A stretch of DNA of 64,000 bases. It comes from Chloroflexota bacterium (GTDB taxonomy: Bacteria > Chloroflexota > Limnocylindria > P2-11E). Below the pieces are notes generated by a model. It was given only the letters and a program-made list of their open reading frames with translations, was not told where the DNA came from and did no database searches. Position numbers and translations under genes: made by a program. The stretch spans positions 1 through 64,000 of the forward strand of contig VBDU01000074.1 of assembly GCA_005883625.1 (NCBI GenBank). The letters are read 5' to 3'. Shown here piece by piece: positions 1 through 6,343 of the stretch (within the stretch, counting starts at the first letter, position 1; each line of letters starts with the position of its first letter).

Positions 1-846
1 CGTGTGGATGGAGAACGGCGCGGTCCCGTCGGACGCGGGGAGCAGGTCCGCGTACACGCGCAGCGTCGCGCCGGGCCGCACGTCGGCGTCTTTGTCGACA
101 CGGTGCGACCAGAAGATCTGTTCCGTCGAGGTCAGGCCGCGCGCTGTCCGCTCGTCGGGCCAGACGATCCGAGGTGTGGTGCGCACGGAGCCCGCGAACT
201 CGCGCCGACCGACCGCGATGATCCCGCCCGAGCGGCGGATCTGCTCCTCCTGCGGCGTGAGCGGCGCGGGCGCGTAGGTCTTGCCGCGCGTCTCGTTGGT
301 GAGCGTCCGCGTCGCGGGGTCGAAGCGGAACGTGTCACCCTCCTGCGCGTCTTCGACGGCCGCGCGGCTCTGGAGCACGTGCAGGCCGAGGTTGAGTGCG
401 TTGCGACGGAAGATGTCGCCCATCGCCGCCCCGCAGACGATGACGACCTCGTGGCCGGCCTCCTCGCCGACGCCCTTGAGCCCCGCGGGGCTCATCTCGC
501 GGGAGCTGCCGATCGCGAAGCGGTCGCCCGCGACGATGAAGTTCTGTCCCCGCGCGACGCGCTCACGGAAGTCGGGCATGAGGTACCGGAACGAGCCCGC
601 CTTCCAGCGCTCGTCAAGGCGTTCGAGGCTTTCCGAGATGCAGTCGGTGGACGGGGTGATCTGGTCGGTGTCGATCGCGTCGAGCTTGCGGCCAGGGACC
701 TTGGGATCCCAGAAGATGAGCGCCTGGCCGCGGATAACGCCGTCCGCCGCGCCTGGTCCTTCAGGCGAGGGGGCCGTCGGGAGTGCATCGACCGACGCGT
801 TCGGTCTGATACGCGCCGGCTGGATGGTCTGCACGCTACCCTTCAT
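1..846 (-). CDS. Aconitase / 3-isopropylmalate dehydratase family protein, 5' part (runs off the left edge)
   Basis: The reverse strand reads as 282 open codons from ATG at 846 to the window edge. Residues about 38-235 look like the aconitase swivel (small) domain: a GQALIFWDP start, a DTDQITPSTDCI stretch and, near residues 112-117, IGSSRE, the substrate-binding loop of LeuD/aconitase. From about residue 245 the text (VRPGATLRVYADLLPASDG) looks like the start of the large catalytic domain, so the swivel seems to be fused in front of the Fe-S domain, as in AcnB but without its N-terminal HEAT-like domain. Isomerisation of a hydroxy-dicarboxylic acid (leucine-type pathway or citrate) is known for the family. 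The substrate is not decided by the sequence; the isopropylmalate-synthase-like gene at 2825-4042 makes a leucine-type role attractive. Upstream of the ATG there is no good ribosome site. Confidence 0.8.
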   Translation of the reverse strand, partial: MKGSVQTIQPARIRPNASVDALPTAPSPEGPGAADGVIRGQALIFWDPKVPGRKLDAIDTDQITPSTDCISESLERLDERWKAGSFRYLMPDFRERVARGQNFIVAGDRFAIGSSREMSPAGLKGVGEEAGHEVVIVCGAAMGDIFRRNALNLGLHVLQSRAAVEDAQEGDTFRFDPATRTLTNETRGKTYAPAPLTPQEEQIRRSGGIIAVGRREFAGSVRTTPRIVWPDERTARGLTSTEQIFWSHRVDKDADVRPGATLRVYADLLPASDGTAPFSIHT

Positions 847-871
847 GCTCGCACGGGCAGGAGGTTCGGGA

Positions 872-1414
872 GTGGGGACGGGAAGGGCGGTCGAGGCGGT
901 CGCGCAGCCGCGCGCGGCGTCGCGTCGCGCGCTCGCGTCGCCCGACCTCAGCCTTTTGGTCTTCGGCGGCCTGACGCTCGCGAGCGTGCCGGTCCGCCTT
1001 CAGGGCGGCCCGGCATCGGCCCTCGGGTACTGGGTCGTCGCGGGCGTCCTCGGCTTCGTCGTCGTCGGGATCTACCACGTGCGCCGCGACCGCTCGCTCG
1101 CTCTCACCGCGCGACCTGGCCGCGGCAAGGCCTACGCGATCGTCGGGCTGACAACCCTCGTCCTGCTCGTGGCGGGCGCGGCGCTCGCGCTCGCGAACGG
1201 CATCGGCCCGCTCATCGCAGTGTCCCTCGGGCTGCTCTTCCTCGCGTCGCTCGAGCGCCGCCGCGAGTACGCCGCGCTGGCGATGCTGCTCGCCGTCGTC
1301 GCGGTCGCGCCGGTGACGCTCCTGCCGCAGCCGGAGGCGTTCGTGGTCTCGACGCTCGCGTTCGGCGCCGTCCTCACGGTGGCTGGCGCGCTGCTCTTCC
1401 GCTCGCGCGGCTAG
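872..1414 (+). CDS. Small multi-pass membrane protein, unknown function
   Basis: The product is about 180 residues with some five hydrophobic segments, for example LLVFGGLTLASVPV, GYWVVAGVLGFVVVGIY, AIVGLTTLVLLVAGAALAL and a C-terminal FVVSTLAFGAVLTVAGALLF. I chose GTG at 872 because a perfect AGGAGG lies at 859-864, seven bases upstream; an in-frame ATG at 845 exists but would overlap the start codon of the divergent aconitase-family gene at 846. I do not recognise the family and no catalytic motif is visible. It is divergent from the aconitase-family gene and convergent with the VapC gene. Confidence 0.7.
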   Translation: MGTGRAVEAVAQPRAASRRALASPDLSLLVFGGLTLASVPVRLQGGPASALGYWVVAGVLGFVVVGIYHVRRDRSLALTARPGRGKAYAIVGLTTLVLLVAGAALALANGIGPLIAVSLGLLFLASLERRREYAALAMLLAVVAVAPVTLLPQPEAFVVSTLAFGAVLTVAGALLFRSRG

Positions 1415-1434
1415 ACCGCGCTCGGCGACGGAGG

Positions 1435-1839
1435 TTACGCGAGCTCGACGTCGACCACTCGCGAGGCGCGGATCGCCCGCGCCAGCCGGAGGTCCTCCGT
1501 CAGCAGGGCCGCGCCAACCTGCTCGGCGAGCGCGACATACGCGGCGTCGTACGCCGAGAACACGTCTGGTAGGTCGAGCACGCGCTCGAGCAGCGGCTCA
1601 TGCGAATGGCGCTGGAGCGGGAGCGCCCGGTACGCCGCGATCCGCTCGCTCACCCGCGCGATCTCGGGCGGCCGTCCGCGGGCTGCCCTCCGCAAGGCCG
1701 ACGCGAACTCGAGGTCGACGACCGCTGGCGCGTGGAGGTCATCACCGCGCAGCAGCGCCTCCCTCAGCGGCGTGCCGGTCGGGTCCTCCAGGAGATAGCC
1801 GATCACGGCCGAGGCGTCGACGACGAGCGGCCTGGCTAT
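1435..1839 (-). CDS. vapC: VapC-type PIN-domain ribonuclease toxin
   Basis: The PIN fold is recognisable: an N-terminal LVVDASAVIGYLLED with the first catalytic Asp, a mid-protein DLEF with the conserved acid, DVFSAYDAAYVALAEQ with the third acid, and TEDLRLARA near the end. PIN toxins cut RNA and are neutralised by the preceding antitoxin. The normal start codons fail here: the first in-frame GTG (1806) lies after the essential DAS motif, and I find no ATG, GTG or TTG further upstream within the antitoxin frame. The codon overlapping the antitoxin stop is ATA (1837-1839, giving ATAG), placed where an ATGA-type coupling would be expected. I therefore annotate from 1839 and flag the start as unresolved. 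Confidence 0.8.
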   Translation of the reverse strand: MARPLVVDASAVIGYLLEDPTGTPLREALLRGDDLHAPAVVDLEFASALRRAARGRPPEIARVSERIAAYRALPLQRHSHEPLLERVLDLPDVFSAYDAAYVALAEQVGAALLTEDLRLARAIRASRVVDVELA

Positions 1840-2120
1840 CGGCGCTTCCGGCGCGTTCGCGATCCGCGGAGCGCCGTCGCGATCTGACGATCCCTCGCGC
1901 GCCGCTCCGCGCGGATCAGCTCCGCGGCTGGCAGCGGCAGCTCGACGGGTGGCAGCCGACCGATCCGTTCGACGAGCTCATTCACGGGAGGTCGCGATAC
2001 TTCCTTCTCCAGCACTCCCTGGATGTAATCGGTCAGCGCTTGCCGACGTGCTTTCGCCCGGCGCACGAGCTCGCGATGCAGTCCATCAGGGACGTTGCGG
2101 ACCTGGATCATCTTCGCCAT
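1836..2120 (-). CDS. vapB: Ribbon-helix-helix antitoxin (VapB/FitA-like)
   Basis: The protein is about 94 residues from ATG at 2120. The N-terminus MAKMIQVRNVPDGLHREL followed by RRAKARRQALTDYIQGVLEKE has the pattern of a FitA/VapB ribbon-helix-helix DNA-binding domain, and the C-terminal half is a charged toxin-binding tail ending in basic residues. Upstream ATGs would extend the frame into the palindromic operator, so 2120 is preferred. It overlaps the toxin gene by four bases (stop TAG inside ATAG), so the two are cotranslated. Autoregulation through the two palindromes at 2136-2156 is the expected mechanism. Confidence 0.82.
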   Translation of the reverse strand: MAKMIQVRNVPDGLHRELVRRAKARRQALTDYIQGVLEKEVSRPPVNELVERIGRLPPVELPLPAAELIRAERRARDRQIATALRGSRTRRKRR

Positions 2121-2135
2121 TTCCGGCCTAGGCTC

Positions 2136-2156
2136 GCACATGTGCAGCACATGTGC
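2136..2156. promoter_or_regulatory. Double palindromic operator upstream of the antitoxin gene
   Basis: Two identical copies of the self-complementary decamer GCACATGTGC (2136-2145 and 2147-2156) are separated by a single A. They start 15 bases upstream of the antitoxin ATG (2120). Paired palindromes here are what an RHH antitoxin dimer-of-dimers binds when it represses its own operon. The sequence is direct observation; the binding is inference. Confidence 0.7.
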
Positions 2157-2168
2157 AACAAAAGTCGC

Positions 2169-2828
2169 TCAGGCCCGCGCGACCGGCGCCCGGCGCCGCA
2201 GCACGGCACGGTCGTGCGAGAAGTGGATCCGCTCGGCCTCGAGCGCGCGCAGGCGCTTCACGCTCTGGTCGGCCTCGCCCGTGGCGAAGACACGCGCGTC
2301 CTGCGCGGCCTGTCCGACGATGAGCATGAGGCCGTCGTCGGTACGGACCACGACGGACTGATGTCCCGCGGTGTGACCGGGCGTCGCGAGCACGCTCACG
2401 CCCGGCGCGACCTCGCGGTCGCCTTCGACGAGCTCGTAGCGCGCACCAGGGAACTCGAGCCACTCGACGAACGGCTGGCCCTCGCGCCGGGCGAGCTCCC
2501 GCTCCGCGCGCTGGACCACGATCGGCACGCCGGCGAACGCGCGGTTCTGCCCGCAGTGGTCGAAGTGCAGATGGGTATTGACGATCGTCGCGACGCTCTC
2601 GGGCGCCAGGCCGGACGCGCGGAGAGCCTCGCGGACGTCGCGGCGGCGCGGCCGGTAGTGCTCGTCGATCCAGGCGTTCCCCTCGCCGATGCCGGTATCG
2701 ACCAGCACGACGCCGTCGGGGTGACGGATCGCGAACCCGAGGACGGGTCCGTCCTCGCCCGCGAGCGGATGCCCGTCGGGGTACGTGACGTCGGCGAGGT
2801 GCAGCGGGACGACGTCGCTCGCCTTCAC
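2169..2828 (-). CDS. Metallo-beta-lactamase fold hydrolase
   Basis: This 219-residue protein has the MBL metal signature THLHFDH near residues 85-91 (HxHxDH) and PGHTAGH near 150-156, with a leading LVDTGIGEGNAWID. Length and order match the lactonase-like branch of MBL hydrolases (N-acyl homoserine lactonase-like), but no substrate can be assigned. The GTG start at 2828 overlaps the stop of the upstream isopropylmalate-synthase-like gene (GTGA), so it is the last gene of the minus-strand operon that starts at 9761. The metal Asp of the C-terminal part is not obvious: residues 170-175 read MLIVGQAAQDA, where family members often have GD. Confidence 0.8.
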   Translation of the reverse strand: MKASDVVPLHLADVTYPDGHPLAGEDGPVLGFAIRHPDGVVLVDTGIGEGNAWIDEHYRPRRRDVREALRASGLAPESVATIVNTHLHFDHCGQNRAFAGVPIVVQRAERELARREGQPFVEWLEFPGARYELVEGDREVAPGVSVLATPGHTAGHQSVVVRTDDGLMLIVGQAAQDARVFATGEADQSVKRLRALEAERIHFSHDRAVLRRRAPVARA

Positions 2829-4042
2829 GGGAGTGCGAGCTTGGCGAGCTCCTCGTCGGTGAGCAGCCGATCGCTGTCCTTCGCGGCGTCGAACAGCCGC
2901 GCGATCCGTTCGCGCGTCGGCTCGAAGCCATGCGACTCGAGCCAGTACACGACGTTCGATTCGCCGCTCATGGGCCCGACCTCGATGCGCTGCGCGCGAC
3001 CGAGCACGGACGCGGGCACCGCGCTGTACACGCGGTCCGCGAGCGCGCGGTCCTTCTTCCGCAGCGCCTTGATCACCGCCGCCGCGTGCACGCCGGTCCC
3101 GGTGCGGAACGCGTCCGCGCCCATCGCGGGATAGTTCGGCGGGATCGGCACGCCGCAGTGCTCGGCGACGAGCGCGACGTACTCGGTCAGCGGCGTGAGA
3201 TCGCGGTCGATGAGGCCCCACAGCCGGAGGTTGACGAGGAGCTGGTCCATCGAGGTGTTGCCCACGCGCTCGCCGATGCCGAGCGCGCAGCCGTGCACGC
3301 GATCCGCGAGGGCTGTCGCGGTGAGCCCGTTGATCGTCCCGAGTCCGCGGTCGTTGTGGCCGTGGTAGTCGACCTTCACCGCGCGGCCGCGGACCACGTC
3401 GTCGCGAACGAAGGTGAGCAGGTTGCGCACGCCCTCGGGCGTCGCGTGACCGGTCGTGTCGGACACGCAGATCCGCTTCGCGCCGGCCCCGATCGCGACG
3501 TCGTACAGCGTGCGGAGCGTTTCGGGGTCCGCCCGCGTGGTGTCCTCGGTCACGAACATCACCGGCAGCCCGGCCTTCACGAGCGTGGTGACGCTCGTCT
3601 CGACGCTCCGCAGCATCGTGTCGAGCGACCAGTCCTCGGCGAAGCGGCGGATCGGCGAGCTGCCGATGAAGGCGCAGCACTCGATCGGGACGCCGGCGGC
3701 GACGGAGGCCTCGATGGCGCCGCGGACGTCGTCGGGATGGGTGCGGACCGCGCAGTTCGGCTTCAACGTCCGCAGCGTCGTCGTCTCCTTCGCGAGCGCG
3801 ACGATGGTCTCGCGCGCCTGCGGGGACGCTCCGGGCAGGCCGATGTCGGCGCTGTCGATGCCGAGCTGGTCCATGAGCTGGAGCAGCCGTTTCTTCACCG
3901 CGAGCGGCGGATTGCGTACCGAGGGGCTCTGCAGGCCGTCGCGGAGCGTCTCGTCGTCGAGCTCGACCGCGCGATAGTCCGCGCGCGCCGCGCGACCATC
4001 GCGGTTCCAGTCGTAGATGAGGTCCTCGAGCTCGCTCCGCAT
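2825..4042 (-). CDS. 2-Isopropylmalate synthase / homocitrate synthase-like (HMGL domain) enzyme
   Basis: The 405-residue product contains the pyruvate-carboxyltransferase (HMGL) TIM barrel: ELDDETLRDGLQSP near residue 27 with the catalytic Arg-Asp, CVSDTTGHATPEGV in the middle, and VDYHGHNDRGLG near 225 with the metal-binding His pair. These enzymes condense an acyl-CoA with a 2-oxo acid. The C-terminal regulatory LeuA domain appears to be reduced, as in short homocitrate- or citramalate-type enzymes, so the acyl acceptor is uncertain. It lies 17 bases downstream of the binding-protein gene and overlaps the MBL gene by four bases. With the aconitase-family gene at 1-846 it could make an alpha-keto-acid elongation step. 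Confidence 0.85.
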   Translation of the reverse strand: MRSELEDLIYDWNRDGRAARADYRAVELDDETLRDGLQSPSVRNPPLAVKKRLLQLMDQLGIDSADIGLPGASPQARETIVALAKETTTLRTLKPNCAVRTHPDDVRGAIEASVAAGVPIECCAFIGSSPIRRFAEDWSLDTMLRSVETSVTTLVKAGLPVMFVTEDTTRADPETLRTLYDVAIGAGAKRICVSDTTGHATPEGVRNLLTFVRDDVVRGRAVKVDYHGHNDRGLGTINGLTATALADRVHGCALGIGERVGNTSMDQLLVNLRLWGLIDRDLTPLTEYVALVAEHCGVPIPPNYPAMGADAFRTGTGVHAAAVIKALRKKDRALADRVYSAVPASVLGRAQRIEVGPMSGESNVVYWLESHGFEPTRERIARLFDAAKDSDRLLTDEELAKLALP

Positions 4043-4059
4043 CGCCTTCGTATGGTGAC

Positions 4060-5229
4060 CTATGGCGTAAAGCCGGGCTGATGCTCGAGGCGCGGATCCG
4101 GCGCGAGCATCGGGAACGAGCGCTGCGCGGTCCAGCGCAGGTAGACGAGATCGCCCGTGGCGAACCCCGCGTGGCGGGCGGGCGCGAACGTGAACGTCGT
4201 CGCGACGCCAGCGAACGGCGCCGCCTCCAGGGTGTTGCGGATGACGGCCGCGTCAACCCCGGTCCCGGCGAAGCCGGAAAGCATCGAGAGGGCGTCGTAC
4301 GCCACGGCGGCGTGCGTGCCCGGAGGCCCGTAGCGATCGGCGTAGCCGCGCACGAAGGCAGCGCGCGCCGGCGGGGCGTCGGGTGGCGGCGCGAGGGTCC
4401 GGCGAGATCCCGGCCAGGTCGCGAGGGCCGCGGCCTCGCGCAGCTCCCCGAGCGCGGCGGGCTCGACGAGGTACGAGAAATAAAGGAGCGGCCCGCTCGG
4501 CGACCCGATCGCGGGCCGCGCCGCCGCGGTGTATGCGGGGACGGCGCCGGCGAAGAACACGCTGCGTGCGGCCATGAGCGGCCCGGCGAGACGGGGCGCG
4601 ACGTCGGCCGCGGTCACCTTCGCGAGCGGCACGCCGAGGCCGCGTTTCGCGAGCTCCGCCTGCAGCGCGACGCGCTCGGCGACCGCGGGCCCCGACTCGT
4701 CGCTCACGATGAGCGACGGCACGAGCACCCCGCGCCGCGTGGCGTCGTCGACCGCGGCCTTCGCGAGCTGCGCGGGCGTGGGCGCGAGCGCGAACGCCCA
4801 GCGCCCTCCCGCGAGCGTCGCGGGATCGGGGATCGGGAGCGTGAAGAGGACCGGCAGACCGGCCAGCTCGACGATCCGCGCGAACGCGGCGTCGTAGTCG
4901 ACGGGCACGCCGACGATCACCGCGTCCGCGCGCCCCTCGGTGGCCGCGCGTTTGAGCTCGAGGATCGTGCGCGCCTCGCTTCCGGCCACGTCGACGAAGC
5001 GGACGCGCACCTGCGGCGTCCGCGTTCCCTGCTGGTCGAGCCAGAGCTGGAGCGCGTCGCGCTGCGACCCGCCGTTCGGCGTTCGGTCGCCCGAGAGGTC
5101 GAGGAGCGCGGTGACGTTGAGCGCGCCCGCCTCATGCGTCGGCGCGGGTGTCGCCGTGATCGGCGCCGGCCCCGCCGTGCATGCCGCGAGGCCCAGCGCG
5201 AGCGCGACCGCGGCGAGGCGCGCGCTCAC
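4060..5229 (-). CDS. ABC transporter substrate-binding lipoprotein, branched-chain amino-acid type
   Basis: The 389-residue protein starts with a lipoprotein signal (LAAVALALGLAAC, lipobox Cys at about residue 17) and has the periplasmic-binding-protein type 1 layout: ALNVTALLDLSGDRT, a central VPSLIVSDESGP hinge segment, and THAAVAYDALSML in the C-terminal lobe, as in LivJ/LivK-like proteins. No permease or ATPase gene for it is seen in the window. GTG at 5229 follows the E1 alpha stop by 13 bases. A role in delivering or sensing branched-chain or related amides or acids fits the leucine-like gene downstream but is inference. Confidence 0.75.
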   Translation of the reverse strand: MSARLAAVALALGLAACTAGPAPITATPAPTHEAGALNVTALLDLSGDRTPNGGSQRDALQLWLDQQGTRTPQVRVRFVDVAGSEARTILELKRAATEGRADAVIVGVPVDYDAAFARIVELAGLPVLFTLPIPDPATLAGGRWAFALAPTPAQLAKAAVDDATRRGVLVPSLIVSDESGPAVAERVALQAELAKRGLGVPLAKVTAADVAPRLAGPLMAARSVFFAGAVPAYTAAARPAIGSPSGPLLYFSYLVEPAALGELREAAALATWPGSRRTLAPPPDAPPARAAFVRGYADRYGPPGTHAAVAYDALSMLSGFAGTGVDAAVIRNTLEAAPFAGVATTFTFAPARHAGFATGDLVYLRWTAQRSFPMLAPDPRLEHQPGFTP

Positions 5230-5242
5230 GCCCGTGGCGACG

Positions 5243-6331
5243 CTAGGCGCGCGTTCCGTCGGGGCGCGGGGTGCCCTCCGCGTACACGTGGGTCAGCGCA
5301 TCCTCGGGCCGCGGGTCAGGCTCGCTCTCCGCCTGCGCGATGGCCTTCTCGATCTCGTTCGCGAGCTCCACGCGGATCGCCTCGAGGTCCGGCTCACTCG
5401 CGCCCGCGCCGAGGAGGTACTCGCGTCCCCGCTTCACCGGGTCGCGGGCCTTCCACTCCTCGACCTCCTGCTTGGTCCGGTAGCGGCTGTCGTCGTCGTC
5501 GGACGTATGCGGCTGGTAGCGGTAGCACTTCAGCTCGACGAGCGCGGGCCCTTTGCCCGCGCGCGCGTGGTCGGCGGCGAGCCTGGTCTTCTCGTAGCTG
5601 TCGAGGACGTCCATCCCGTCGGCGATGTGTCCCGGCATCGCGTACGCGGCGGCGCGGTCCGCGACGTTGGCCACGGCCATCTGCTTCTCGAAGCGCGTGG
5701 ATATCGCGAGAAGGTTGTTCTCGATGACGAAGACGACGGGCAGCTTGTGGATCGAGGCGAAGTTCGCGGCCTCGTGGAAGTCACCCGGGCTCGTCGAGGC
5801 CTCGCCGCCGAACGCGAAGACGACGCACTTGTCCTCCTTGCGGTTGCGGAGGGCGAGGGCGAGGCCCACCGCGTGGGGGAACTCGGTGCCGACGAGCACG
5901 GAGCGCGAGAGGACGCGGCGCTCAGGCGAGCTGAACATGTTGAGCATCGCGCGGCCCGCCGAGTTCGTGTCCGTCGCCTTCCCCAGGACCGCGCGGAACT
6001 CATCGAGCGCGGTGAAGCCGAGGACGAACGACACCCCCATGTCGCGGTAATACGGGACCGTCCAGTCCTTCCCCGGTCGGATGCACCACGCGGCGCCGAT
6101 CTGCGCCGCCTCGTGGCCGTCGGTCCCCGCACCGAACGGGGTGCGGCCCATGCGGTTGAGCTGGAGGATGCGCTCCGAGACAAGACGCGTCATGAGCATG
6201 AGGCGGTACATGCGCTTCACGTCGTCGAGCGAGAGCCCGAGCGCATCGTGCCGCGGCCCCGACGAGCGCGCGACCTCGTTCGCGTTGTCCGGCGTGCTGC
6301 CCTCGCGCGTGCGGACCGCCATCGGCGTCAT
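5243..6331 (-). CDS. 2-Oxoacid dehydrogenase E1 component, alpha subunit (pyruvate / branched-chain type)
   Basis: The product (362 residues) is a thiamine diphosphate E1 alpha subunit. Visible landmarks are YRLMLMTRLVSERI, the substrate-site region YYRDMGVSF, TEFPHAVGLALAL, and the ThDP/Mg motif GGEASTSPGDFHEAANFAS followed by PVVFVIENN; the phosphorylation-loop region HTSDDDDSRYR is also present. It would decarboxylate a 2-oxo acid and pass the acyl group to E2. No E1 beta, E2 or E3 gene lies next to it: the neighbours are a spermidine-synthase-like membrane protein and a binding lipoprotein. An alternative start is the ATG at 6322. Substrate choice (pyruvate or branched-chain) is not decidable. 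Confidence 0.9.
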   Translation of the reverse strand: MTPMAVRTREGSTPDNANEVARSSGPRHDALGLSLDDVKRMYRLMLMTRLVSERILQLNRMGRTPFGAGTDGHEAAQIGAAWCIRPGKDWTVPYYRDMGVSFVLGFTALDEFRAVLGKATDTNSAGRAMLNMFSSPERRVLSRSVLVGTEFPHAVGLALALRNRKEDKCVVFAFGGEASTSPGDFHEAANFASIHKLPVVFVIENNLLAISTRFEKQMAVANVADRAAAYAMPGHIADGMDVLDSYEKTRLAADHARAGKGPALVELKCYRYQPHTSDDDDSRYRTKQEVEEWKARDPVKRGREYLLGAGASEPDLEAIRVELANEIEKAIAQAESEPDPRPEDALTHVYAEGTPRPDGTRA

Positions 6332-6343
6332 GGTAGAAGACGG

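Noticed and set aside
4-1572. A 522-codon plus-strand frame over the left end
   Set aside because: It is the mirror of the aconitase-family gene and VapC; composition is Arg/Ala-rich with no motif.
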